28,194 bases of DNA from CAZSLZ01 sp964607865 (GCA_964607865.1 CAZSLZ010000025.1:1-28194); one strand, 5' to 3'; shown: positions 7,053-14,564, counted from the first letter of the stretch. Numbers and translations are program-made. The notes: generated by a model from the letters alone, not told the origin.

Positions 7053-7933
7053 AGTTTATCTCCTTTTAAATAATTTTCTTCTATTTTCAACCAAATTTTT
7101 TGTAATAGCTCTGATGTTTGGCTATCTTTCTGTTTAACCAGAGGCTCACCCATTATTTGAACTGCAGAAAAATCATCATCCCAGGGTATCCGCCCCAATA
7201 CCAGCTGGTTCATTTCCATGGTTTTTTCTTCAATTTCGGCTGCAATAGATTCATTAATGTCAAATTTATTTACAATAACCCCAATTTGGGTTTTAAATTG
7301 ACGGGCAAGTTCAGCTATGCGTAAGAAATCATGATAACCCGGCCTGGTAGGCTCAGTTACGATAATCACAACATCGGTTCCGGTTACAGAAGCAATAACC
7401 GGGCAACCAATACCTGGCGAACCGTCTATAAGTATGCAATCCGCCCCGGTTTCATTCGCAATCTTTTCAGCCTTTTTTCTTACCACAGTTACTAATTTTC
7501 CAGAGTTCTCTCCTGAAACTCCCAGTTCAGCATGAATAAAAGGGCCATAGGGAGAAACCGATTCAAACCATCTTCCCGAATCTGCTGGTTTCATAACAAC
7601 AGCCTGATTTGGGCAGAATCTGAAACAAACACCGCAACCCTCACACATAAAAGGAGAAATAAAATATCCTTCATTGGATAATTCAACTGCGTGAAATTTG
7701 CATAATTGTTTACATTGTCCACAACCATAACATTTTTCCTGATTTATAACTGCAATTTTGCCTCCGCTGAATTTATGCTCCTTTTCAATTTGAGCATTCA
7801 TAAGAATGTGCAGGTTTGCCGCATCAACATCGCAATCACAAATAACCGGTTTTTTTGCCAGAGTTGCAAATGAAGCTGTGATGCTTGTTTTTCCAGTGCC
7901 TCCCTTACCGCTGACAACAACAATTTGCTTCAT
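7049..7933 (-). CDS. MinD/Mrp-like P-loop ATPase with inserted 2[4Fe-4S] ferredoxin domain (second copy)
   Basis: A 294-residue cytoplasmic ATPase. The deviant Walker A GKGGTGKT is at residues 9-16, DCDVDAAN at 33-40, and the switch motif IDGSPG at 169-174. A ferredoxin module is inserted in the fold: Cys 68/71/74/78 and Cys 97/100/103/107. Such proteins are related to the Mrp/Nbp35 Fe-S scaffold ATPases and to MinD, and occur as tandem pairs beside NifX-family proteins in anaerobes. The start overlaps the stop of the upstream paralogue by four bases (ATGA), and its own stop overlaps the next start in the same way. Probably it forms a heterodimer with its paralogue. Its exact cargo or reaction is unproven. 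Confidence 0.92.
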   Translation of the reverse strand: MKQIVVVSGKGGTGKTSITASFATLAKKPVICDCDVDAANLHILMNAQIEKEHKFSGGKIAVINQEKCYGCGQCKQLCKFHAVELSNEGYFISPFMCEGCGVCFRFCPNQAVVMKPADSGRWFESVSPYGPFIHAELGVSGENSGKLVTVVRKKAEKIANETGADCILIDGSPGIGCPVIASVTGTDVVIIVTEPTRPGYHDFLRIAELARQFKTQIGVIVNKFDINESIAAEIEEKTMEMNQLVLGRIPWDDDFSAVQIMGEPLVKQKDSQTSELLQKIWLKIEENYLKGDKL

Positions 7934-8775
7934 TTCTCACCTTCCTGAAGTACTTTCCCGGCAATTTCCAAGAATTTTTCCCTGTATTCGGACAATTCAT
8001 CCACCACAATTTTACCCTCAGAATAAATTCGGGCAATTTTCATATCTACTGGAATTTTTCCCCAGATAGATACCCCTTTCTGTCCACACCATTCTTCAAT
8101 AATATAATCAAACTCAGAACTTCTATTAATTACTACCCCATAATTTATTTCCATAATTTCCAACATTTTTACTGCAAGTTTCAGGTCGTTCAGCCCAAAG
8201 GGGGTTGGTTCGGTTACCAGAACTGCCAGCTGAGCATTCTGCAGTGAAGCAACCGCAGGACAGGCCGTGCCAGGGGGAGAATCGATAACCACAATAGCTT
8301 CATCCTGGCTTCTGTTTAAAATATCTTCAATTATCGGGGGAGTCCTGGCTTCTTTTACATTCAGTATTCCATGAACAAAGTTTATTTTTTTAGATTCACC
8401 CTCTTCTACCACACCTATAGCTCTTTTTACTTCCCTTATTGCCCCATATTTGCATACAAGTTTACAACCACCGCAACTATGGCATAATTCAGGAAAAACC
8501 AATGTGGTGTTCGGTAAAGAAGCAATGGCTCCAAACTGGCAGAATTGGCCGCACTCTGAGCAATGAATACAATTTTGGTCAATTATACGTGGAACCTGTA
8601 CAAATATTTCCTTTGAACTCTGAATTTCAGGTTTAAGAAAAATTGCACCATTGGGTTCTTCCACATCGCAATCCAGATACTGAACTTTATTTTTATTCGA
8701 CAGGACAACTGCCAGGTTAACACTGACAGTTGTCTTTCCCGTCCCGCCCTTACCGCTGAGGACTGCAATATTCAT
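7930..8775 (-). CDS. MinD/Mrp-like P-loop ATPase with inserted 2[4Fe-4S] ferredoxin domain (first copy)
   Basis: A 281-residue paralogue of the following gene. Walker A GKGGTGKT is at residues 8-15, LDCDVEEPNG at 34-43, ferredoxin Cys 69/72/75/79 and 98/101/104/108, and the switch motif IDSPPGT at 164-170. CPAVASL follows, a conserved region of these proteins. It starts with ATG six bases after the stop of the NifX-family gene; the ribosome site is weak, so coupling to upstream translation is likely. The two copies differ in the switch motif (DSPPG here, DGSPG in the other) and in the spacing around the ferredoxin. This fits two non-equivalent subunits of one complex. Confidence 0.92.
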   Translation of the reverse strand: MNIAVLSGKGGTGKTTVSVNLAVVLSNKNKVQYLDCDVEEPNGAIFLKPEIQSSKEIFVQVPRIIDQNCIHCSECGQFCQFGAIASLPNTTLVFPELCHSCGGCKLVCKYGAIREVKRAIGVVEEGESKKINFVHGILNVKEARTPPIIEDILNRSQDEAIVVIDSPPGTACPAVASLQNAQLAVLVTEPTPFGLNDLKLAVKMLEIMEINYGVVINRSSEFDYIIEEWCGQKGVSIWGKIPVDMKIARIYSEGKIVVDELSEYREKFLEIAGKVLQEGEK

Positions 8776-8781
8776 AACTAA

Positions 8782-9141
8782 TTACCAATGCCCCTGAACA
8801 TCCGCATTCTGAGACGCTTTTAATTTTCCCTGAACAAACTCGTTTTTTGCCTCCTCCACGGTTCTTGAAGCCACGAAATAGACTTCGATACCCGCAGATT
8901 TAAGGGTCTGGAATGCCTTGGGCCCGCAGTGGCCACATACAATCGCCTGAATGCCGGCACTTGCAAGATTCTGAGCTGATTGAATACCTGCGCCCTGGGG
9001 CAAATCCATTTGCTGCTGGTTGGCAAGAGTTTCCCAGGAATCAGTTTCAGTATTGTAAACCATAAACAATTTTGCCCGTCCAAACCGGGGGTCAACCTTG
9101 GAATCAGTGGATTCCTCATAAGCTGATATTGCAATTTTCAT
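8782..9141 (-). CDS. NifX/orange-protein-family protein (first gene of operon)
   Basis: A 119-residue member of the dinitrogenase Fe-Mo cofactor family. The start is set at ATG 9141 because GGAGGTTAGA lies directly before it; an in-frame start 18 bases further upstream would place this ribosome site inside the gene. Features: MKIAISAYEE, the DPRFGRAKLFMVYN segment at residues 18-30, GAGIQSAQNLASAGIQAIVCG at 50-70 and CGHCGPKAF at 69-77, with Cys 69 and 72. It differs clearly from the second family member in this operon (6714-7052), so the operon encodes two distinct cluster-binding-type proteins. It is the promoter-proximal gene and lies directly downstream of the dyad/promoter region. Confidence 0.88.
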   Translation of the reverse strand: MKIAISAYEESTDSKVDPRFGRAKLFMVYNTETDSWETLANQQQMDLPQGAGIQSAQNLASAGIQAIVCGHCGPKAFQTLKSAGIEVYFVASRTVEEAKNEFVQGKLKASQNADVQGHW

Positions 9142-9157
9142 TCTAACCTCCATAAAC

Positions 9158-9180
9158 ATATATGTGTAATTTACATATAT
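9158..9180. promoter_or_regulatory. Perfect dyad over the start of the metallocluster operon, likely PadR operator
   Basis: ATATATGT (9158-9165), seven-base spacer, ACATATAT (9173-9180). The core ATGT-N7-ACAT resembles the ATGT-N8-ACAT pattern described for PadR sites, differing by one base of spacing. It begins immediately downstream of the -10 element and would cover the transcription start, an ideal repressor position. The padR gene closing the same operon is the natural candidate to bind it. Confidence 0.62.
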
Positions 9181-9209
9181 ATACTAATAAAAAATACCCT
9201 GTTTGTCAA
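9181..9209 (-). promoter_or_regulatory. Strong sigma-70-type promoter of the metallocluster operon
   Basis: Read on the minus strand: TTGACA (9209-9204), 17-base spacer, TAGTAT (9186-9181). The -35 is a perfect consensus and the -10 matches four to five of six positions. Transcription would start near 9174, inside the dyad, about 30 bases before the ATG at 9141. The -35 lies in the loop and last two stem bases of the upstream gene's terminator. Confidence 0.68.
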
Positions 9210-9216
9210 CAGGGTA
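9189..9216 (-). terminator. Terminator of the pilin-like gene
   Basis: On the minus strand: TACCCTGTT, loop GACA, AACAGGGTA (9216-9195, nine perfect pairs) followed by six T residues (plus-strand A run 9189-9194). It lies 47 bases after the pilin stop. The stem-loop contains the -35 of the next operon. Confidence 0.75.
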
Positions 9217-9262
9217 AACGAATTTTTTAATTTATTTTAGAATCTTTTTAACTACTTGCAGT

Positions 9263-9712
9263 TCAATCTCTATCCCCATACATTTCTTCCAGACACCAGC
9301 CATTACTGCCTTCATAAGTATAGTATCCAAAATAATTGTTATAATCTCCAATTATCTCAGAATGCGCATCCATACTGTCGTCATCTACATGAAGCCTGTT
9401 TTCCTCTGTATAAAAACACAAATAATAATATTGCCCTCCCGCAGGACAGGTGGGATAAGTGGCTACAAATTCAGGATGTAAAAAATCCAAGTTAGTATTA
9501 CCCGGATAAAAACGACCCTGTTTATATTCGTTGGGATATTCTATAGCAGCCATCTCCATTGCCGTAGCTAATGACTTTAAATTTTCCATACAGGCGGTCA
9601 TTTGCGCCCTGGCCTTTGCCCTTCTTATATTGGGTATAATAATAGATGCCAGAATTGCAATTATGGCGATTACTATCATCAACTCAATAAGTGTAAACCC
9701 CTTCTTTTTCAT
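9263..9712 (-). CDS. Type IV pilin / pseudopilin-like protein
   Basis: A 149-residue protein with a classic class III signal: MKKKG followed by FTLIELMIVIAIIAILASIIIP, with the prepilin peptidase site after Gly5 and Glu at position 5 of the mature protein. The hydrophobic N-terminal helix is continued by an amphipathic helix (residues 28-58). The C-terminal domain is rich in Tyr, Asn and Asp, with Cys residues (TCPAGGQYYYLC) typical of the small pilin fold. It could be a major or minor pilin or a type II secretion pseudopilin; no assembly ATPase, platform or peptidase gene is in the window. GGGAGG precedes the ATG. It has its own promoter and terminator, so it is a single-gene unit. Confidence 0.9.
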   Translation of the reverse strand: MKKKGFTLIELMIVIAIIAILASIIIPNIRRAKARAQMTACMENLKSLATAMEMAAIEYPNEYKQGRFYPGNTNLDFLHPEFVATYPTCPAGGQYYYLCFYTEENRLHVDDDSMDAHSEIIGDYNNYFGYYTYEGSNGWCLEEMYGDRD

Positions 9713-9736
9713 TCCAATACCTCCCTGAAACTCTAA

Positions 9737-9765
9737 ATTTTACCCGTAAATATTCTATATATCAA
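9737..9765 (-). promoter_or_regulatory. Sigma-70-type promoter of the pilin-like gene
   Basis: Read on the minus strand: TTGATA (9765-9760), exact 17-base spacer, TAAAAT (9742-9737). Each box matches the consensus at five of six positions. The -10 lies 24 bases upstream of the ATG at 9712, between the ppdK terminator and the pilin start. Confidence 0.6.
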
Positions 9766-9785
9766 AAATTCCCTAAAATAACCAC

Positions 9786-9832
9786 TATTAAAAAAAATAC
9801 CAGGGAAATTTTTCCCTGGTATTTTTAATAGT
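9786..9832. terminator. Bidirectional terminator after ppdK
   Basis: A long near-perfect hairpin centred on 9809-9810: the core is ACCAGGGAAA paired with TTTCCCTGGT, extended by A/T pairs to CTATTAAAAA at the left and TTTTTAATAG at the right. It lies directly after the ppdK stop (9845, minus strand) and has T tracts in both directions. Confidence 0.85.
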
Positions 9833-9844
9833 TAATAGCTTATG

Positions 9845-12658
9845 CTATTTGTTTCTGATTTGTGCCTGAGCTGCTGCCAGTCGGGCAATGGGAACCCGGA
9901 AAGGCGAGCAGGAGACATAATTGAGGCCTATCTGATGACAGAATTCCACTGATGAAGGTTCTCCGCCATGTTCGCCGCATATTCCCACTTCCAGGTCGGA
10001 ATATGATTCGCGGCCTTCTTTCACAGCCATTTTCATCAAGCGGCCCACGCCTTTTCTGTCCAGCTTCTGGAAGGGGTCAGCTTCCAGGATTCCGGTTTCA
10101 ATATATACGGGAATGAACGAACCTGCAGCATCATCACGGGAATAGCCAAAGGTGGTCTGGGTAAGGTCATTGGTTCCAAAGGAGAAGAACTGGGCTCCGT
10201 CCTTTTTGTCGGCAATGACTTTAGCCCGGGTACAAGCTCTGGGAAGCTCAATCATGGTTCCCACCTTGTAAATTGCATTCTGGCCGGTTTCCCTGATAAC
10301 CTTCTGAGCAACTTCATCCACCAGTTTTCTGAGAGTAAACATTTCGTTCTCGTGGCCCACACCGGGAATCATAATCTCGGTTTTTGCGTCCACGCCTTCC
10401 TTCTTCAGCTGACAGGCAGCTTCCATTATAGCCCTTACCTGCATACGATACAATGAAGGATAAACAATACCCAGCCGGCAGACCCTTAAGCCCAGCATTG
10501 GGTTGAACTCGCGAAGCTTTCTTACTTTCTCAAGCATGGTTTCCGATTTCTTCAACTCTTCGGGATTCTTGCCGGTAATTCTCAGGGTTACCACCTTTTC
10601 CAGAAGTTCATCATGGTTGGGCAGGAATTCGTGCAACGGGGGATCCAGCAGGCGGATAATTACCCAATTGCCTTCCATGGCTTTCAAAATACCATAGAAA
10701 TCTTCTCTTTGCATCTTTTGCAGTTTGTTAAGGCAATCCTGGTAAATTTTCCAGGGTTCGTCGGTTTCTTTTTTCGCAATATCAATAAGTCTCTGAATCT
10801 CTTTTTTCTTGTTGGGTTCAGCCAGGGCAAGTTCACTTCCCAATCTGTCCAGCATACGCTTGCCTCTTTCAGCCTCACCGGCAACCAGAATCATCTGTTG
10901 CACTACAGGAAGCCGATCCGATTCCATAAACATATGTTCGGTCCGGCAAAGGCCGATACCTGTTGCTCCAAAGTTTCGGGCTCTCTGGGCATCTCTGGGG
11001 TTATCGGCATTGGCATAGACGCCCAATTTGCGAATATCGTCAGCCCATTTCAATATTTCCTGGGCTTCGGGCATCAATTCGTCAGGTTTAATTGAATCCA
11101 ATTTACTTTCAAAGACTTCTCCGGTGGAACCGTCGATGGAAATAAAATCTCCTTCTCTGAATACTTTATCCTTTACCGACATGGTTTTCTTTTCCAAATC
11201 TATGGTAAGGGCTTCGCAACCCACCACACAGGGGATACCCCATCCACGGGCAACCAGTGCAGCGTGGGAAGCAGGGCCACCAGTGCTGGTAAGAATACCT
11301 ATTGAGGCAGACATTCCGCCGGCATCATCAGGAGTGGTTTCAGGGCGGGTCAGAATGACATCGTTTCCTGCCTCCTTCTGCTTGATGGCATCATCAGCTT
11401 CAAATACAATTATGCCTGAAGCTGCGCCGGGAGATGCATTAACACCTTTTGCCAGGAATTTACCATCTTCTTTTGCCTTGTTCTTGGTTTCCACCTTGAA
11501 ATAGGGGTGTAAAAGAAGGTCAATCTGTGCCGGAGTGATGCGGTCCACAGCGGTTTCCTTTGAAATGATTCCCTCGATAGCCAGGTCTCTGGCAATCCGG
11601 ATTGCAGCTATGGGAGATCTTTTACCATTTCTGGTCTGAAGCATATAAAGCTTGCCTTCCTGAATGGTGAACTCCATATCCTGCATATCTTTATAGTGTA
11701 ATTCCAGTTTTTTACAAATCTGTTCCAACTGTTCATAAAGTTCGGGATGGCTTTTCTGCATATCGGTGATAGGCTGAGTGTTTCTCACACCTGCCACCAC
11801 ATCTTCACCCTGGGCGTTAATCAGAAAGTCACCAGTAATTCCCTTGGTTCCATCCTGTGAGCTTCGGGTAAAACATACGCCAGTACCAGAGTTTTCGCCC
11901 ATGTTTCCATAAACCATGGCCTGGACGTTTACAGCGGTTCCCAGATCGTGGGGAATGCCTTCTCTGTCACGATAAATGATGGCACGGTCGTTATTCCATG
12001 ATTTAAATACAGCTTCTACTGCCATTTTCAACTGAACATTTACATCTTCAGGGAAATCCTGGCCCAGAGCTTTTTTGTAAATTTGTTTGAAGTCTTCAAC
12101 CACTTTTTTCAGATCCTCGGCGGGTACTTCATAGTCGAACTTATAGCCCAGTTCGTTTCTTCTTTTCTTGAAAACCTCGTCAAATTTATTTTTACTCACA
12201 CCTGTAACCACATCGCCGAACATCATGATGAAACGTCGGTATGCATCATAAGCAAAACGGGGGTTATCGGTTTTTTTGATGAGCCCCTCAACCGTGGTAT
12301 CATTAAGGCCCAGGTTCAGGACTGTATCCATCATGCCGGGCATGGAGATTTTTGCCCCGGAACGAACCGAAACCAGCAGGGGATTTTCAGCATCGCCGAA
12401 TTTCATTCCCATCTGATCTTCAATATACTTCATACCGTTTTCAACCTCGGCATCCAGCCCATCGGGTAATTTTCCTGTCTGCTGATATTCGATACATGTC
12501 TTTGTGGTAATGGTGAAACCCTGGGGTACAGGGAAGCCCATCTTGGTCATCTCTGCCAGGTTGGCACCCTTGCCACCCAGCAAATCCTTTAATTCTTTGG
12601 CGCCCTCATTAAATAGATAAACTCTTTTAGTGTCGGACCCAACTGTTGCAGTACTCAT
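9845..12658 (-). CDS. ppdK: Pyruvate, phosphate dikinase
   Basis: A 937-residue cytoplasmic enzyme interconverting pyruvate + ATP + phosphate and phosphoenolpyruvate + AMP + pyrophosphate. It can run glycolytically or gluconeogenically in anaerobes. The N-terminal ATP-grasp region holds GGKGANLAEM (residues 28-37), SVRSGAKISMPGMMDTVLNLG, and the QTRNGKR end. The phosphohistidine domain has TGGPASHAALVARGWGIPC with catalytic His465. The C-terminal TIM barrel has GLCRTEHMF, RLLDPPLHEFLP, SFGTNDLTQTTFGYSRDD and NYVSCSPFRVPIARLAAAQA with catalytic Cys917. It is longer than the usual 870-900 residues because of an extra Lys/Glu-rich segment at about 600-645, just before KMQREDF. GAGGTGA lies ten bases before the ATG. 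No PPDK regulatory protein gene is adjacent. Confidence 0.97.
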   Translation of the reverse strand: MSTATVGSDTKRVYLFNEGAKELKDLLGGKGANLAEMTKMGFPVPQGFTITTKTCIEYQQTGKLPDGLDAEVENGMKYIEDQMGMKFGDAENPLLVSVRSGAKISMPGMMDTVLNLGLNDTTVEGLIKKTDNPRFAYDAYRRFIMMFGDVVTGVSKNKFDEVFKKRRNELGYKFDYEVPAEDLKKVVEDFKQIYKKALGQDFPEDVNVQLKMAVEAVFKSWNNDRAIIYRDREGIPHDLGTAVNVQAMVYGNMGENSGTGVCFTRSSQDGTKGITGDFLINAQGEDVVAGVRNTQPITDMQKSHPELYEQLEQICKKLELHYKDMQDMEFTIQEGKLYMLQTRNGKRSPIAAIRIARDLAIEGIISKETAVDRITPAQIDLLLHPYFKVETKNKAKEDGKFLAKGVNASPGAASGIIVFEADDAIKQKEAGNDVILTRPETTPDDAGGMSASIGILTSTGGPASHAALVARGWGIPCVVGCEALTIDLEKKTMSVKDKVFREGDFISIDGSTGEVFESKLDSIKPDELMPEAQEILKWADDIRKLGVYANADNPRDAQRARNFGATGIGLCRTEHMFMESDRLPVVQQMILVAGEAERGKRMLDRLGSELALAEPNKKKEIQRLIDIAKKETDEPWKIYQDCLNKLQKMQREDFYGILKAMEGNWVIIRLLDPPLHEFLPNHDELLEKVVTLRITGKNPEELKKSETMLEKVRKLREFNPMLGLRVCRLGIVYPSLYRMQVRAIMEAACQLKKEGVDAKTEIMIPGVGHENEMFTLRKLVDEVAQKVIRETGQNAIYKVGTMIELPRACTRAKVIADKKDGAQFFSFGTNDLTQTTFGYSRDDAAGSFIPVYIETGILEADPFQKLDRKGVGRLMKMAVKEGRESYSDLEVGICGEHGGEPSSVEFCHQIGLNYVSCSPFRVPIARLAAAQAQIRNK

Positions 12659-12713
12659 TTATTTTTTTCACCTCGTCTTTTATTTTTAGTTAGTGTATTT
12701 TTGTGTATAAGTA

Positions 12714-12726
12714 TGAACCATGTTCA
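12714..12726. promoter_or_regulatory. Small dyad upstream of ppdK
   Basis: TGAAC-CAT-GTTCA, a perfect 5+3+5 inverted repeat 56 bases upstream of the ppdK ATG. On the minus strand it lies just after a TTGAAA box. It could be an operator, but such a short dyad may arise by chance. I see no other gene or strong terminator in 12659-12824. Confidence 0.28.
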
Positions 12727-12824
12727 CTTTTTCAAGCTAAAATCCTTCATTTCAGTTAAAGAATTGTCAGTTTTTTCCATGTTTTCTGTTGACAACATTA
12801 ACTCCGGGTCATTTAAACATGTAT

Positions 12825-14198
12825 TCATACCCTGATTTTTTCAAGTTTTGATTGAATAACCGACCCCAGAACATTGACAGCATCCAGGGGATGAGAAAAC
12901 TGGGGAGAATAAGCCAGATCCAGATGCTCCAGATCCTCTCCGTTCATTTTATTGGTAATGGCAGTTGCCAGAACATCAATCCGTTTATCCACGCCTTTTT
13001 TACCCGCCACCTGGGCGCCCAGGAGCTGGCCATTGGTTTTTCTTGCCAGGGCTTTTACGGTGATTTTTTCAGAATTGGGATAATAACCTACATGTGATGT
13101 AAAATAAATTGTTACAGAAAAATAATCAATACCCGCATCTTCAGCTTCTTTTGTCCATATCCCGGTCCGGGCTGCCACCACCTCGCCGAATTGGACTATG
13201 GAGGTTCGCAGCACTCCCCGGTATTTCAGGTTCTCTCCTGCAGCGTTGGCGCCGGCAATTTTTCCCTGCAGGTTGGCAGGGCCTGCCAGGGGGGACCATG
13301 TGGAATTCCCTGTTACCAGATTCTTAACCTGAACCACATCGCCGGCAGCAAAAATATCGGTATCAGAGGTTCTCATGTAATCGTCTACAGTTATTCCGAA
13401 TTCTCCCACTTCAAGCCCGGCATCTTCAGCAAGATTCATATTGGGTTTGACACCCAGGTTAGCCAGAACCATCTGGCAATCCAATTTTATATCATTTTTT
13501 GTAACCACACATTTTACCTTGCCATTTTCATCAGCTTCCAATTCCTTCACCGGGTCGTCAACAATTACATTTATGTGCTTTTTTTTCATCTCTTCCTGAA
13601 TCAAACCGGCAATTTCTTCATCGAAAACCGGTAAAACGTGGGGATACATCTCAACCAGGCTGACCGTCAGCCCCCGCTTTCTCAGGGTATCGGCAACCTC
13701 GACCCCTATGTAACCTCCCCCCAGCACAACTACCTTCTGCGGATTGCACTGATTTATATAATTGTCGATGGTATCAACATCGGAGATATCTCTGAGGGTA
13801 AATACATTCTTCGACTCTATACCCCTTATGGGAGGCATGAAAGCCCGGGCACCGGTGGCGATTATCAATTTATCATAATCAATTTCCATTTCCTTATTCC
13901 GGGTCAGATCCCTTACCAATACTTTTTTTGATGGCCTGTCTATTTTTAAAACTTCATGGTTGACTTTTACTTTTATCCCGTACTTTTTTTCCAGATCTTC
14001 AGGGCGACGGACAATAAGCTCGCCGCGGTCCTTGACTTCCCTGCTTATATAATAAGGTAAGCCACAGCTTGCAATAGAAATATGGGGACCTTTTTCCAGA
14101 ATTATAACCTCTGCTTCTTTGTTGGTTCTGGCAGCCTTGGCAGCTGCGCTTGCCCCGGCAGCCACTCCGCCAATTACAACAATAGAAAGTTTTTTCAT
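12825..14198 (-). CDS. CoA-disulfide reductase-like FAD/NAD(P)H flavoenzyme
   Basis: A 457-residue pyridine nucleotide-disulfide oxidoreductase. The start is set at ATG 14198 because AGGAGG lies seven bases upstream. FAD motif IGGVAAGASAAAKAAR is at residues 9-24, and single active-site Cys45 is in SIASCGLPYY, the hallmark of CoA-disulfide reductase, NADH oxidase and persulfide reductase relatives (no CxxxxC pair). The NAD(P)H motif VVLGGGYIGVEVAD and FAD-closing FAAGDVVQVKN follow, and the dimer domain ends in AYSPQFSHPLDAVNV. No C-terminal rhodanese domain is present. It could reduce CoA disulfide, CoA persulfide, polysulfide or oxygen; the sequence alone does not decide. It follows an ArsR regulator by 49 bases, so it is probably induced through it. 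Confidence 0.9.
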   Translation of the reverse strand: MKKLSIVVIGGVAAGASAAAKAARTNKEAEVIILEKGPHISIASCGLPYYISREVKDRGELIVRRPEDLEKKYGIKVKVNHEVLKIDRPSKKVLVRDLTRNKEMEIDYDKLIIATGARAFMPPIRGIESKNVFTLRDISDVDTIDNYINQCNPQKVVVLGGGYIGVEVADTLRKRGLTVSLVEMYPHVLPVFDEEIAGLIQEEMKKKHINVIVDDPVKELEADENGKVKCVVTKNDIKLDCQMVLANLGVKPNMNLAEDAGLEVGEFGITVDDYMRTSDTDIFAAGDVVQVKNLVTGNSTWSPLAGPANLQGKIAGANAAGENLKYRGVLRTSIVQFGEVVAARTGIWTKEAEDAGIDYFSVTIYFTSHVGYYPNSEKITVKALARKTNGQLLGAQVAGKKGVDKRIDVLATAITNKMNGEDLEHLDLAYSPQFSHPLDAVNVLGSVIQSKLEKIRV

Positions 14199-14247
14199 AA
14201 ATTCCTCCTGAAATAAATAATAAAGCAAACCCTATGGTTAAAATGTT

Positions 14248-14484
14248 TTATGCGTGGAAAAGTTCTTTTGCCCGGTCTACAAACTGGAATATACGCCAAT
14301 TTTCAACCCTGTAATATATGTTGTTTTTCTCCCGGTAGGTTTCCAGAATATTGCACTTTCGTAACAATGCCAGATGCTGGCTGATATTTGATTGGCTTGA
14401 ACCGGTAACGTTCTCGATTTCCGAAACACAGAGAGGTCCATCCTTCAGTGAATCGATTATCAATAACCGCAGAGGATGAGCCAA
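14248..14484 (-). CDS. ArsR-family winged-helix regulator, start uncertain
   Basis: Visible from TTG 14484 as 78 residues: AHPLRLLIIDSLKDGPLCVSEIENV, the recognition helix SQSNISQHLALLRKCNILETYREKNNIYYRV, and a short tail. This is the core of an ArsR repressor. The frame stays open upstream for at least 20 more codons and encodes YDETTNCLKALAHPLRLL, which matches the usual first helix of the family, yet contains no ATG or GTG. Either a rare start (ATT/ATC) is used, or a one-base indel near the C run at 14531-14534 hides an ATG at 14536. Removing one base there gives a normal 95-residue protein. Cys at NCLK, PLCV and RKCN could sense thiols, persulfide or metal. It is first in an operon with the CoA-disulfide reductase-like gene. 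Confidence 0.8.
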   Translation of the reverse strand: MAHPLRLLIIDSLKDGPLCVSEIENVTGSSQSNISQHLALLRKCNILETYREKNNIYYRVENWRIFQFVDRAKELFHA

Positions 14485-14540
14485 GGCCTTGAGGCAATTG
14501 GTTGTTTCATCATAGATACTGATAGAAATACCCCATTTAA

Positions 14541-14559
14541 AATACTTGTTTTGAATATT
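14541..14559. promoter_or_regulatory. Imperfect dyad upstream of the arsR-like gene
   Basis: AATACTT and AATATTC-type arms facing each other (plus-strand AATACTTGTTTTGAATATT). This AATA...TATT arrangement resembles ArsR-family operators. It is placed correctly for autoregulation of the arsR/CoA-disulfide reductase unit, but symmetry is partial and the region is AT-rich. Confidence 0.33.
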
Positions 14560-14564
14560 CTAAT

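Noticed and set aside
6714..9141. Nitrogen-fixation (nif) locus suggested by two NifX-family genes.
   Set aside because: No nifHDK, nifB radical-SAM or nifEN is present; the neighbours match orange-protein-type cassettes better.
12764..12795. TTGTCA and TGACAA arms as a terminator for the CoA-disulfide reductase unit.
   Set aside because: Six-base arms spaced 20 bases apart with no following T tract on the minus strand do not make a convincing hairpin.
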